A stretch of 64,000 bases of DNA from Pseudomonas rhodesiae (GTDB taxonomy: Bacteria > Pseudomonadota > Gammaproteobacteria > Pseudomonadales > Pseudomonadaceae), in the NCBI RefSeq assembly GCF_007858255.1, contig NZ_VFEU01000001.1, forward strand, positions 124,001 through 188,000, in the 5' to 3' direction. Within the stretch, counting starts at the first letter, position 1, and the number at the start of each line of letters is the position of its first letter. Below, piece after piece: positions 20,401 through 29,061 of the stretch. Below the pieces are notes generated by a model, which was not told the origin of the DNA, did no database searches, and worked only from the letters and a program-made list of their open reading frames with translations. Made by a program: the position numbers and the translations under genes.

Positions 20401-20957
20401 GTGCAGTAAAAGTCTGGCGCGCCACCGAATACGTGCGCATGCCGTGGAAGAACGGCGGCGGCAGCACCGAAGAAATTGCCCGCGATGCTGGCGAGGGCTT
20501 GGAAGGCTTCGGCTGGCGTCTGTCGATTGCCGATATCGGCGAGTCGGGCGGGTTTTCCACCTTTGCCGGTTACCAGCGTGTGATCACCGTGATCAAAGGC
20601 GCAGGCATGGTGCTGACAGTGGATGGTGAGGAGCAGCGCGGGTTGTTACCGTTGCAACCGTTCGCCTTCAAGGGCGACAGCCAGGTTTCATGCCGCTTGA
20701 TTACCGGGCCGATCCGCGACTTCAACCTGATCTACTCGCCCCAGCGTTACCATGCACGGTTGCAGTGGGTGGATGGTGTGCAGCACTTCTTCAGTACTGC
20801 GCAAACCGTGCTGGTGTTCAGTGTTGCGGATGAAGTGAAGGTGCTGGACCAGGTGTTGGGCCATCACGACTGCCTGCAAGTGGACGGTAACAGCGGCCTG
20901 CTGGATATTTCCGTCACGGGTCGCTGCTGCATCATCGAACTGACCCCGCGCGGTTAA
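20397..20957 (+). CDS. hutD: HutD family protein
   Basis: A 186-residue bicupin of the HutD/Ves family. It shows the family opening WRATEYVRMPWKNGGGSTEEIA and the strand GFGWRLSIADIGESGGFSTFAGYQR. The family has been proposed to bind a hut intermediate such as formylglutamate and to temper pathway expression; that is known from work on P. fluorescens, not visible here. The ATG overlaps the hutC stop codon by four bases. Confidence 0.9.
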   Translation: MSAVKVWRATEYVRMPWKNGGGSTEEIARDAGEGLEGFGWRLSIADIGESGGFSTFAGYQRVITVIKGAGMVLTVDGEEQRGLLPLQPFAFKGDSQVSCRLITGPIRDFNLIYSPQRYHARLQWVDGVQHFFSTAQTVLVFSVADEVKVLDQVLGHHDCLQVDGNSGLLDISVTGRCCIIELTPRG

Positions 20958-20960
20958 ACA

Positions 20961-20987
20961 TGTGGGAGGGGGCAAGCCCCTCCCATA
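20961..20987. repeat. REP-type single palindrome
   Basis: TGTGGGAGGGG and CCCCTCCCATA form a hairpin starting three bases after the hutD stop codon. No T-tract follows, but it probably protects or ends the hutCD message. Confidence 0.7.
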
Positions 20988-21026
20988 TTTGTTTCTCAAT
21001 GTTCTTGCGATCTGTTTCCAGGCCTC

Positions 21027-21041
21027 GCACCAATTTGTTAC
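21027..21041. promoter_or_regulatory. Possible enhancer site (NtrC/CbrB) upstream of hutU
   Basis: GCACCAATTTGTTAC keeps the left half and spacing of the two NtrC palindromes in this window (GCAC-N7), but ends in TTAC instead of GTGC. The sequence TTGTTAC within it resembles a CbrB half-site. It lies about 185 bases upstream of the predicted sigma-54 start. hut control by both CbrB and NtrC is known in P. fluorescens; assigning this site is a guess. Confidence 0.3.
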
Positions 21042-21195
21042 CGAACGCCCCAGCGTGGCGCAAAACCCCCGCTGTCTTGCCTCACCTCCCTCGCAATAAA
21101 ACGTCGTCGTAAGAAATTTCATCATGCCTTGAAGCCTTAATTTCCAAGGCTCTCACGCGCTTTCAAAAAATAACCAAACACCTCGCTCGGAAAGT

Positions 21196-21211
21196 TGGCC
21201 GCTTGATTGCA
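21196..21211 (+). promoter_or_regulatory. Sigma-54 promoter of the hutU-hutG operon
   Basis: TGGCCGCTTGATTGCA matches the -24 TGGC and -12 TTGCA boxes with correct spacing. Transcription would start close to 21222, about 80 bases before the hutU GTG. The start lies inside the HutC palindrome at 21216-21229. Confidence 0.72.
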
Positions 21212-21215
21212 TATG

Positions 21216-21229
21216 CTTGTATGTACAAG
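21216..21229. promoter_or_regulatory. HutC operator at the hutU promoter
   Basis: CTTGTATGTACAAG has perfect six-base inverted arms around a two-base centre (TGTA-N2-TACA core). It begins four bases past the end of the sigma-54 -12 box and covers the predicted start point, so bound HutC would block initiation directly. Confidence 0.8.
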
Positions 21230-21300
21230 TAAAGATGTGTGCGTAAGACCCTGCCTTGCACCATCCCTGTTCGCGCATCGATCGCCGAGGAGTTTGAGTT

Positions 21301-22971
21301 GTGACCAAGCCTACAAAATACCGTGACGTTGAAATCCGCGCCGCCCGCGGTAACAAGCTCACCGCCAAAAGCTGGCTGACCGAAGCGCCGCTGCGCATGC
21401 TGATGAACAACCTCGACCCGCAAGTGGCCGAGAACCCGAAAGAGCTGGTGGTGTACGGCGGTATCGGCCGTGCCGCGCGCAACTGGGAGTGCTACGACCA
21501 GATCGTCGAGAGCCTTACCCACCTGAACGACGACGAGACCCTGCTGGTGCAATCCGGCAAGCCGGTCGGCGTGTTCAAGACCCACAGCAACGCCCCGCGC
21601 GTGCTGATCGCCAACTCCAACCTGGTACCGCACTGGGCCAGTTGGGAACACTTCAACGAGTTGGATGCCAAGGGCTTGGCCATGTACGGTCAGATGACCG
21701 CCGGCAGCTGGATCTATATCGGCAGCCAGGGCATCGTCCAGGGCACGTACGAAACCTTCGTCGAGGCCGGTCGCCAGCATTACGACAGCAATCTCAAAGG
21801 CCGTTGGGTGCTCACCGCCGGTCTCGGCGGCATGGGCGGCGCGCAGCCGCTGGCCGCGACCCTGGCCGGTGCTTGCTCGCTGAACATCGAGTGCCAGCAG
21901 GTCAGTATCGATTTCCGCCTGAACAGCCGTTACGTCGACGAGCAAGCCACCGACCTCGACGACGCGCTGGCCCGCATCGCCAAGTACACCCAGGAAGGCA
22001 AGGCCATCTCCATCGCGCTGCTGGGTAACGCAGCGGAAATCCTGCCGGAACTGGTCAAGCGCGGCGTGCGCCCGGACATGGTCACCGACCAGACCAGCGC
22101 CCACGACCCGCTCAATGGCTACTTGCCTGCCGGCTGGACCTGGGACGAATACCGCGCCCGCTCCAAGACCGAACCCGCCGCCGTGATCAAAGCCGCCAAG
22201 CAGTCGATGGCCGTGCACGTCAAAGCCATGCTGGAATTCCAGAAGCAAGGCATCCCAACCTTCGACTACGGCAACAACATCCGTCAGATGGCCCAGGAAG
22301 AGGGCGTCGAAAACGCGTTCGACTTCCCAGGTTTCGTACCGGCCTACATCCGCCCGCTGTTCTGCCGTGGCATCGGCCCATTCCGCTGGGCGGCGCTGTC
22401 GGGCGACCCGCAGGACATCTACAAAACCGACGCCAAAGTCAAAGAGCTGATCCCCGACGACGCGCACCTGCACAACTGGCTGGACATGGCCCGCGAGCGC
22501 ATCAGTTTCCAGGGCCTGCCGGCGCGTATCTGCTGGGTCGGCCTGGGCCAGCGTGCCAAGCTCGGCCTGGCGTTCAACGAAATGGTGCGCAGCGGCGAGT
22601 TGTCGGCACCGGTGGTGATCGGTCGCGACCACCTGGACTCCGGCTCGGTGGCCAGCCCGAACCGTGAAACCGAATCCATGCAGGACGGCTCCGACGCCGT
22701 GTCTGACTGGCCGCTGCTCAACGCCTTGCTCAACACCGCCAGCGGCGCCACATGGGTTTCGCTGCACCACGGCGGCGGCGTCGGCATGGGCTTCTCGCAG
22801 CACTCGGGCATGGTGATCGTTTGCGACGGCACCGACGAAGCGGCCGAGCGCATCGCCCGCGTGCTGCACAACGACCCGGCCACCGGGGTGATGCGCCACG
22901 CAGACGCCGGTTACCAGATTGCTATCGATTGCGCCAAAGAGCAGGGCCTCAATCTTCCGATGATCAAGTAA
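21301..22971 (+). CDS. hutU: Urocanate hydratase (urocanase)
   Basis: Second enzyme of histidine breakdown: hydrates urocanate to imidazolonepropionate using tightly bound NAD+. The product is 556 residues, as usual. The dinucleotide-binding stretch is [16 protein letters not shown] near residue 170. The active-site Cys is probably in [19 protein letters not shown]. The start is GTG at 21301, with GAGGAG about 11 bases upstream. It is the first gene of the long operon to hutG. A REP hairpin stands directly after its stop codon. Confidence 0.97.
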   Translation: MTKPTKYRDVEIRAARGNKLTAKSWLTEAPLRMLMNNLDPQVAENPKELVVYGGIGRAARNWECYDQIVESLTHLNDDETLLVQSGKPVGVFKTHSNAPRVLIANSNLVPHWASWEHFNELDAKGLAMYGQMTAGSWIYIGSQGIVQGTYETFVEAGRQHYDSNLKGRWVLTAGLGGMGGAQPLAATLAGACSLNIECQQVSIDFRLNSRYVDEQATDLDDALARIAKYTQEGKAISIALLGNAAEILPELVKRGVRPDMVTDQTSAHDPLNGYLPAGWTWDEYRARSKTEPAAVIKAAKQSMAVHVKAMLEFQKQGIPTFDYGNNIRQMAQEEGVENAFDFPGFVPAYIRPLFCRGIGPFRWAALSGDPQDIYKTDAKVKELIPDDAHLHNWLDMARERISFQGLPARICWVGLGQRAKLGLAFNEMVRSGELSAPVVIGRDHLDSGSVASPNRETESMQDGSDAVSDWPLLNALLNTASGATWVSLHHGGGVGMGFSQHSGMVIVCDGTDEAAERIARVLHNDPATGVMRHADAGYQIAIDCAKEQGLNLPMIK

Positions 22972-22975
22972 CCCA

Positions 22976-23004
22976 ATGTGGGAGGGGCCAAGTCCTCTCC
23001 CACC
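22976..23004. repeat. REP-type palindrome inside the hut operon
   Basis: TGTGGGAGGGG and CCTCTCCCAC form a hairpin between hutU and the permease gene. It has no terminator T-tract and lies within the operon, so it more likely affects RNA processing or stability than ends transcription. Confidence 0.7.
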
Positions 23005-23051
23005 GTTGATCGGCAGCGAACCCAAGACAATCCATCAGAGGTTGAAAGTAA

Positions 23052-24515
23052 ATGGCTGACACGCGTGCAACCACCCCGTTGATCGAAAAGCGTTCGATCG
23101 ATTACATCCCGGAAGCGGAAAGACACGGTCGTCTCTTGAGCCAGTTCACCTTGTGGATGGGCGCCAACCTGCAGATCACCGCCATCGTCACCGGGGCCCT
23201 GGCCGTGGTGTTGGGCGGCGATGTGTTCTGGTCGTTGACCGGTCTGTTGGTCGGCCAACTGCTGGGCGGTGGCGTGATGGCGTTGCACGCGGCGCAAGGC
23301 CCCAAGCTGGGGCTGCCACAGATGATCTCCAGCCGGGTGCAGTTCGGTGTCTACGGCGCGGCCATTCCGATCGTGCTGGTGTGCCTGATGTACCTGGGCT
23401 TCACCGCCACCGGCACGGTGCTGTCCGGGCAGGCGCTGGGCCAGCTGTTCGGGGTCAGCGACAGCGTCGGCATTCTGATCTTCGCCAGCGTTATTGTGCT
23501 GGTCACGGTGCTCGGCTACCGCGTGATCCACTTTATCGGGCGCGTGGCCAGTGTCATGGGGGTGATCGCCTTCGTGTACCTGTTCAGCCGTTTGATGAGC
23601 CAGACCGACGTGGGCGCGCTTCTGCAGATTCGCCACTTCAGCTGGAGCAGCTTCCTGCTCGCGGTGTCCCTGGCCGCGTCCTGGCAGATCGCGTTCGGCC
23701 CATACGTGGCGGACTATTCGCGCTACTTGCCAAGTCGAACGTCGTCGGTGAAGACCTTCTTTGCCGCCGGTGCCGGTTCGGTGATCGGCGCCCAGGTGGC
23801 AATGGTTCTGGGCGTGTTCGCTGCTGCGTCGGCCAACGGTCAGTTCGCCGGCCATGAAGTGGCCTATATCGTCGGCCTGAGCGGCACCGGCGCCACGGCG
23901 GCGCTGCTGTACTTCAGCATCGCGTTCGGCAAGGTGACCATCTCCACCTTGAACTCCTACGGCAGCTTTATGTGCATCGCCACCATCATCAGCGGCTTTC
24001 GCGGCCACCTGCGGGTTACGCACTGGCAGCGCCTGGCCTTTGTGCTGGCGATTGTCGGCGCGGCGACCTTGATCGCCTTGCTCGGCCAGCACTCGTTCCT
24101 GGGGGCGTTCAAGTCATTCATCCTGTTCCTGCTGGCGTTCTTCACGCCCTGGAGCGCAGTGAATCTGGTGGACTACTACTGCATCACCCGTGAGCGCTAT
24201 GACGTGCCGGCCTTGGCGGACCCGAATGGCCGTTACGGTCGCTGGAACCTGTTGGGGATCAGCGTCTATGTGTTCGGTGTGTTGGTGCAACTGCCGTTTA
24301 TCTCCACCAAGTTCTACACCGGCCCGCTGGTGGATGTGCTCGGTGGCGTGGATATTTCTTGGATCATCGGCCTGGTCGTGCCGGGCGCGCTGTACTACCT
24401 GTGCGCGAAAAAATGGCACGCCGCCGTGCCCGATCACCTGATTCTGCCGCCTGAGCAGAGCAGCGTTGTACAACCTAAAACAAGCGGGACCGGTCGCGCT
24501 GCGGCGCAGGCCTGA
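23052..24515 (+). CDS. hutT: NCS1-family permease, probable urocanate transporter HutT_u
   Basis: A 487-residue membrane protein of the nucleobase-cation-symport-1 (cytosine/purine permease) family, about 12 helices. It has a short charged N-terminus and family stretches such as SSRVQFGVYGAAIP and PYVADYSRYLP. Its place right after hutU matches the permease named HutT_u, a urocanate transporter, in P. fluorescens SBW25. The substrate here is inferred from context only; cytosine or a purine would be the naive family prediction. The last 60 residues turn hydrophilic. Confidence 0.85.
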   Translation: MADTRATTPLIEKRSIDYIPEAERHGRLLSQFTLWMGANLQITAIVTGALAVVLGGDVFWSLTGLLVGQLLGGGVMALHAAQGPKLGLPQMISSRVQFGVYGAAIPIVLVCLMYLGFTATGTVLSGQALGQLFGVSDSVGILIFASVIVLVTVLGYRVIHFIGRVASVMGVIAFVYLFSRLMSQTDVGALLQIRHFSWSSFLLAVSLAASWQIAFGPYVADYSRYLPSRTSSVKTFFAAGAGSVIGAQVAMVLGVFAAASANGQFAGHEVAYIVGLSGTGATAALLYFSIAFGKVTISTLNSYGSFMCIATIISGFRGHLRVTHWQRLAFVLAIVGAATLIALLGQHSFLGAFKSFILFLLAFFTPWSAVNLVDYYCITRERYDVPALADPNGRYGRWNLLGISVYVFGVLVQLPFISTKFYTGPLVDVLGGVDISWIIGLVVPGALYYLCAKKWHAAVPDHLILPPEQSSVVQPKTSGTGRAAAQA

Positions 24516-24583
24516 CTGGACGTGGACAGGGCTGGATGCCTCTTGACTGCCGTAAGCCCATTCATGATTAGGAGCGTCACACA

Positions 24584-25552
24584 ATGAAATCGAACAAGAC
24601 CCTGCTGACCACCGTGATTTCCCTGGGCCTGCTGGCCAGCGCCGGCGCCACCCAGGCGGCCGGTTGGTGCGAGTCCGGCAAACCGGTGAAATTCGCCGGC
24701 CTGAACTGGGAAAGCGGCATGTTGCTAACCGATATCCTGCAAACCGTGCTGGAAAAAGGCTACGACTGCAAAACCGATAGCCTGCCGGGTAATTCCATCA
24801 CCATGGAAAACGCCCTGAGCAGCAACGATATCCAGGTGTTCGCCGAAGAGTGGGTCGGCCGCAGCGAAGTGTGGAACAAGGCCGAGAAGGCCGGCAAAGT
24901 GGTTGGCGTCGGTGCTCCGGTGGTGGGGGCTGTCGAAGGCTGGTACGTGCCGCGCTATGTGGTCGAAGGCGACGCCAAGCGCAAGCTGGAAGCCAAGGCG
25001 CCGGGCCTGAAAAACATCGCTGACCTGGGCCAGTACGCCGCCGTGTTCAAGGACCCGGAAGAACCGTCCAAAGGCCGTTTCTACAACTGCCCGGCCGGTT
25101 GGACCTGCGAGCTGGACAACAGCGAAATGCTCAAGAGCTACGGCCTGGAAAGTTCCTACACCAACTTCCGCCCAGGCACCGGCCCGGCGTTGGACGCGGC
25201 AGTGCTGTCGAGCTACAAGCGCGGCGAGCCGATCCTGTTCTACTACTGGTCGCCGACGCCGCTGATGGGCCAGGTCGACCTGGTGAAACTGGAAGAAAAA
25301 CCCGGTGTGGATAAGAGCGTGAGTATCAAGGTGGGCCTGTCCAAGACCTTCCACGAGCAAGCGCCGGAACTGGTGGCCGTGCTGGAAAAGGTCAACCTGC
25401 CGATCGACCTGCTGAACCAGAACCTGGGCCGCATGGCCAAGGAGCGCATCGAGTCGCCGAAGCTGGCCAAAATCTTCCTCAAGGAACACCCTGAAGTCTG
25501 GCACGCCTGGGTGAGCGACGAGGCTGCCAAGAAAATCGACGCGGCCTTGTAG
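24584..25552 (+). CDS. hutX: ABC transporter periplasmic binding protein HutX
   Basis: Periplasmic binding protein of 322 residues of the ProX/OpuAC (betaine/proline/histidine) group. The signal peptide is MKSNKTLLTTVISLGLLASAGATQAA. The mature part shows WCESGKPVKFAGLNWESG and paired Cys in FYNCPAGWTCELD, probably a disulfide. GGAG precedes the ATG. With hutW and hutV it makes a complete importer, likely for histidine. It has no link to the betaine genes usually found with this family. Confidence 0.9.
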   Translation: MKSNKTLLTTVISLGLLASAGATQAAGWCESGKPVKFAGLNWESGMLLTDILQTVLEKGYDCKTDSLPGNSITMENALSSNDIQVFAEEWVGRSEVWNKAEKAGKVVGVGAPVVGAVEGWYVPRYVVEGDAKRKLEAKAPGLKNIADLGQYAAVFKDPEEPSKGRFYNCPAGWTCELDNSEMLKSYGLESSYTNFRPGTGPALDAAVLSSYKRGEPILFYYWSPTPLMGQVDLVKLEEKPGVDKSVSIKVGLSKTFHEQAPELVAVLEKVNLPIDLLNQNLGRMAKERIESPKLAKIFLKEHPEVWHAWVSDEAAKKIDAAL

Positions 25553-25623
25553 GTCGAGCGTGCCCGGCTACCCTGAGAGGCAGCCGGGCGCCTGGCCACA
25601 CCCCACTGGATCGAGAGCACGCT

Positions 25624-26475
25624 ATGTTTCCTGAGAGTTTTACCTTTTCCATCGCCGACTGGGTCAACGGTTGGGTGGATTCACTGGTCACCAATTACGG
25701 CGATGTGTTCCGGCACATCTCCGACACCCTGCTATGGGCCATCGTCAACCTGGAGGGCCTGCTACGCGCCGCGCCCTGGTGGTTGATGCTGGCCATCGTC
25801 GGCGCCGTTGCCTGGCACGCCACCCGTAAAGTGCTGACCACGGCGGTGATCGTTGGGTTGTTGTTCCTGGTAGGCGCCGTCGGCCTATGGGACAAACTGA
25901 TGCAGACCCTGGCGCTGATGCTGGTCGCTACGGTGATCTCGGTGTTGATCGGCATCCCGCTGGGCATCTTGTCGGCACGTAGCAATCGCCTGCGTTCGGT
26001 GCTGATGCCGTTGCTGGACATCATGCAAACCATGCCCAGCTTCGTGTACCTGATCCCGGTGCTGATGCTGTTCGGCCTGGGCAAAGTACCGGCGATTTTC
26101 GCCACGGTGATTTACGCCGCGCCGCCGCTGATTCGCCTGACGGACCTGGGCATTCGCCAGGTCGACGGCGAAGTCATGGAAGCCATCAACGCCTTCGGCG
26201 CCAACCGCTGGCAGCAACTGTTCGGCGTACAACTGCCGCTGGCGCTGCCGAGCATCATGGCCGGTATCAACCAGACCACCATGATGGCGTTGTCGATGGT
26301 GGTGATCGCCTCGATGATCGGCGCCCGTGGCCTGGGTGAAGATGTATTGGTCGGCATCCAGACTCTCAACGTCGGCCGTGGCCTCGAAGCCGGGCTGGCA
26401 ATCGTGATTCTCGCAGTGGTCATCGACCGCATCACCCAGGCCTACGGTCGTCCACGGCATGAGGCGAGCAAATGA
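25624..26475 (+). CDS. hutW: ABC transporter permease HutW
   Basis: A 283-residue inner-membrane permease of the ProW type, with about six helices. It shows an N-terminal amphipathic segment ([18 protein letters not shown]) and the EAA-loop region [41 protein letters not shown]. It overlaps hutV by four bases (ATGA). It should form the channel for the ligand captured by HutX. Confidence 0.92.
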   Translation: MFPESFTFSIADWVNGWVDSLVTNYGDVFRHISDTLLWAIVNLEGLLRAAPWWLMLAIVGAVAWHATRKVLTTAVIVGLLFLVGAVGLWDKLMQTLALMLVATVISVLIGIPLGILSARSNRLRSVLMPLLDIMQTMPSFVYLIPVLMLFGLGKVPAIFATVIYAAPPLIRLTDLGIRQVDGEVMEAINAFGANRWQQLFGVQLPLALPSIMAGINQTTMMALSMVVIASMIGARGLGEDVLVGIQTLNVGRGLEAGLAIVILAVVIDRITQAYGRPRHEASK

Positions 26476-27296
26476 CTACTGTCAGCAAAATCGAAGTAAA
26501 AAACGTCTTCAAGATTTTCGGCAATCGCGCCAAGGACGCGCTCTCGCTGATCGGCCAGGGCAAGACCAAGGACCAGGTGCTGGCCGAGACCGGCTGCGTG
26601 GTCGGCGTCAACGACCTGTCCCTGAGCATCGGCACCGGCGAAATTTTTGTGATCATGGGCCTGTCCGGTTCGGGCAAGTCGACCCTGGTGCGCCACTTCA
26701 ACCGCCTGATCGACCCCACCAGCGGCGCGATCCTGGTGGACGGCGAAGACATCCTGCAACTGGACATGGAAGCCTTGCGCCAATTCCGTCGCCACAAGAT
26801 CAGCATGGTGTTCCAGAGCTTCGGCCTGCTGCCTCACAAAAACGTGCTCGACAACGTCGCCTACGGCCTCAAGGTGCGTGGTGAAAGCAAGCAGGTGTGC
26901 GCCGAGCGCGCGCTGCACTGGATCGACACCGTGGGCCTGAAGGGCTACGAAAAAAAATACCCGCACCAGCTCTCCGGCGGCATGCGCCAACGGGTGGGCC
27001 TGGCCCGTGCCCTGGCGGCCGACACCGATATCATCCTGATGGACGAAGCCTTCAGCGCCCTCGACCCGCTGATCCGCGCCGAGATGCAGGACCAGTTGCT
27101 GGAGCTGCAGAAGACCCTGCACAAGACCATCGTGTTTATCACCCACGACCTCGACGAAGCCGTGCGCATCGGCAACCGCATCGCGATTCTCAAGGACGGC
27201 AAGCTGATCCAGGTCGGCACCCCGCGCGAGATCCTGCATTCGCCGGCGGATGAGTATGTAGATAGGTTCGTTCAGCGGCGGGCGGCGGTGGTCTGA
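26472..27296 (+). CDS. hutV: ABC transporter ATP-binding protein HutV
   Basis: A 274-residue ATPase of the ProV type. Walker A is GLSGSGKST near residue 63, the signature is [15 protein letters not shown], and Walker B is [13 protein letters not shown], with the switch His in FITHDLDEA. The CBS domains found in betaine transporters (ProV/OpuAA) are absent: the protein stops soon after the nucleotide domain, as in the hut group. Its start overlaps hutW. A 216-base gap filled with REP units follows before hutH1. Confidence 0.93.
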   Translation: MTTVSKIEVKNVFKIFGNRAKDALSLIGQGKTKDQVLAETGCVVGVNDLSLSIGTGEIFVIMGLSGSGKSTLVRHFNRLIDPTSGAILVDGEDILQLDMEALRQFRRHKISMVFQSFGLLPHKNVLDNVAYGLKVRGESKQVCAERALHWIDTVGLKGYEKKYPHQLSGGMRQRVGLARALAADTDIILMDEAFSALDPLIRAEMQDQLLELQKTLHKTIVFITHDLDEAVRIGNRIAILKDGKLIQVGTPREILHSPADEYVDRFVQRRAAVV

Positions 27297-27324
27297 CCCA
27301 GATCCTGTGGTGAGGCTGCTGGCC

Positions 27325-27476
27325 TTATCGGGGGCAAGCCCCCTCCCACATTTGATCGGGTTCACACTGTCCCAACTTGGGAGGGGGCTTGCCCCGATGA
27401 GGCCGGAGCAAGCTCCCTCCCACATTTGATCGGGTTCACACTGCCCCAATGTGGGAGGGGGCTTGCCCCCGATGAG
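27325..27476. repeat. Two tandem REP doublets inside the hut operon
   Basis: Four palindromic units (about 27325-27351, 27375-27401, 27402-27426 and 27448-27476) form two inverted doublets. Their spacers are nearly identical (TTTGATCGGGTTCACACTG at 27352 and 27425), so one 73-base unit has been duplicated head to tail. It fills most of the gap between hutV and hutH1. Confidence 0.88.
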
Positions 27477-27512
27477 GCCGGCAAAGCTGTAGAGAATATG
27501 AAGAGGTCAACA

Positions 27513-29036
27513 ATGTCCCAGGCACCAAAAATCACCATCGGCGACACGCCATTGCGCTGGCAGGACGTGGTCGCCGTGGCCCGCCATGGCGCGGTCCTCG
27601 AACTGTCGACCCAGGCCTGGGCGCGGATCGATAACGCCCAGGCCATCGTGCAGCGCATCGTCAGCAGCGGTGAGCGCGCCTACGGTGTGAACACCGGGCT
27701 GGGGGCGCTGTGCAATGTATCGCTGCAAGGCGAGCAACTCAGCCAATTGTCGCGCAATACCTTGCTTAGCCATGCCTGCGGCGTCGGCCCGGTGCTGAGC
27801 GACGAACAGACCCGCGCGATCATCTGCGCGGCCCTCGTCAACTACAGCCACGGCCATTGCGGCCTGCACCCCCAAGTGGTGCGGGCACTGCTGGCGCTGC
27901 TCAACCATGGCATCACCCCGCAAGTGCCGTCCCAGGGTTCGGTGGGTTACCTGACCCACATGGCCCACGTCGGCGTGGCGTTGCTGGGTGTCGGCAATGT
28001 GAGCTATCGCGGCGGCATTGTCTCGGCGCAGCAGGCCTTGCAGGCCGAAGGCTTGCAGCCCGTTGAGCTTGGCGCTAAGGACGGTCTGTGCCTGGTCAAC
28101 GGCACGCCATGCATGACCGGCCTGAGCTGCCTGGCCCTGGCCGATGCCCATCATCTGCTGCAGTGGGCCGACGTGATCGGCGCCATGAGCTTCGAGGCCC
28201 AGCGCGGTCAGCTCGACGCGTTCGACGCAAACATTATCGCCCTCAAGCCCCACCCCGGCATGCAGTTGGTGGGCGCCAACCTGCGCGCGTTGCTCGACGG
28301 CAGCGAGGTGATCGCCGCCAGCCAGGGCATACGCACCCAAGATGCCCTGAGCTTGCGCTCGATCCCGCAAATCCATGGCGCGACGCGTGACCAGGTGGCG
28401 CACGCCACCCAGCAGATCGAGACTGAACTCAACAGCGTCACCGATAACCCACTGGTGCTCGGCACGCCGGACAACTACCGCGTGGTGTCCCAGGCCAACC
28501 CTCACGGGCAGTCGGTCGCGCTGGCGGCGGATATGCTCGCCATCGCCATGGCCGAAATCGGCTCGGTGGCCGAGCGCCGCCTGGATCGCTTGATCAACCC
28601 CCATGTCAGTGGCCTGCCGGCGTTTCTGGTAAGCAACCCCGGGGTCAACTCCGGCATGATGATCGTGCAGTACGTCGCCGCGTCGTTGTGTGGGCAGAAT
28701 CGCCAACTGGCGCAGCCGGCGGCGCTCGACAATTTCGTCACCTCGGGCCTGCAGGAAGACCACCTCAGCATGGGCACCAATGCCGCGCTCAAGCTGCACC
28801 AGGTGTTGGCCAACGTGACTCAGATCCTCGCCATCGAGTACTTACTGGCGGCCCAGGCTTTTGAATTTCTAAAAACGCAACGCTTCGGCGCCGGCACCGA
28901 GCGTGCCTGGCGTTTACTGCGCGAACAGATCCCGCCCTACGAGCAGGACCGCTGGCTGGCGCCGGACATCGCGACCGCCGCCGCACTGCTCAAGGACAGC
29001 GCTTTGCTGCATCAAGCATTTCCCCATTTGCACTGA
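27513..29036 (+). CDS. hutH1: HutH1: aromatic-amino-acid-lyase homologue without the MIO triad
   Basis: A 507-residue member of the histidine/phenylalanine ammonia-lyase fold. It aligns along its length with HutH2 next door, but the loop that should read [14 protein letters not shown] reads GSVGYLTHMAH. The Ala-Ser-Gly that cyclises to the MIO electrophile is missing, a net loss of exactly three residues. Also, QDPYSLR of HutH2 is QDALSLR here (catalytic Tyr lost) and the Phe of GGNFHAEP is not conserved. The residues of YGxNTG, LSHA, VNGT and QEDH are kept. It is therefore unlikely to deaminate histidine by the known mechanism. It could be a regulator, subunit or new enzyme. GAGG precedes the ATG at 27513. 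Confidence 0.85.
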   Translation: MSQAPKITIGDTPLRWQDVVAVARHGAVLELSTQAWARIDNAQAIVQRIVSSGERAYGVNTGLGALCNVSLQGEQLSQLSRNTLLSHACGVGPVLSDEQTRAIICAALVNYSHGHCGLHPQVVRALLALLNHGITPQVPSQGSVGYLTHMAHVGVALLGVGNVSYRGGIVSAQQALQAEGLQPVELGAKDGLCLVNGTPCMTGLSCLALADAHHLLQWADVIGAMSFEAQRGQLDAFDANIIALKPHPGMQLVGANLRALLDGSEVIAASQGIRTQDALSLRSIPQIHGATRDQVAHATQQIETELNSVTDNPLVLGTPDNYRVVSQANPHGQSVALAADMLAIAMAEIGSVAERRLDRLINPHVSGLPAFLVSNPGVNSGMMIVQYVAASLCGQNRQLAQPAALDNFVTSGLQEDHLSMGTNAALKLHQVLANVTQILAIEYLLAAQAFEFLKTQRFGAGTERAWRLLREQIPPYEQDRWLAPDIATAAALLKDSALLHQAFPHLH

Positions 29037-29061
29037 ACAATAATTCCAAAGGAGCATCACT

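Noticed and set aside
26472..27296. HutV as part of a betaine (ProV) transporter
   Set aside because: The nucleotide domain resembles ProV, but it lacks the CBS extension and the genes are embedded in the hut operon, so histidine or urocanate import is more likely.
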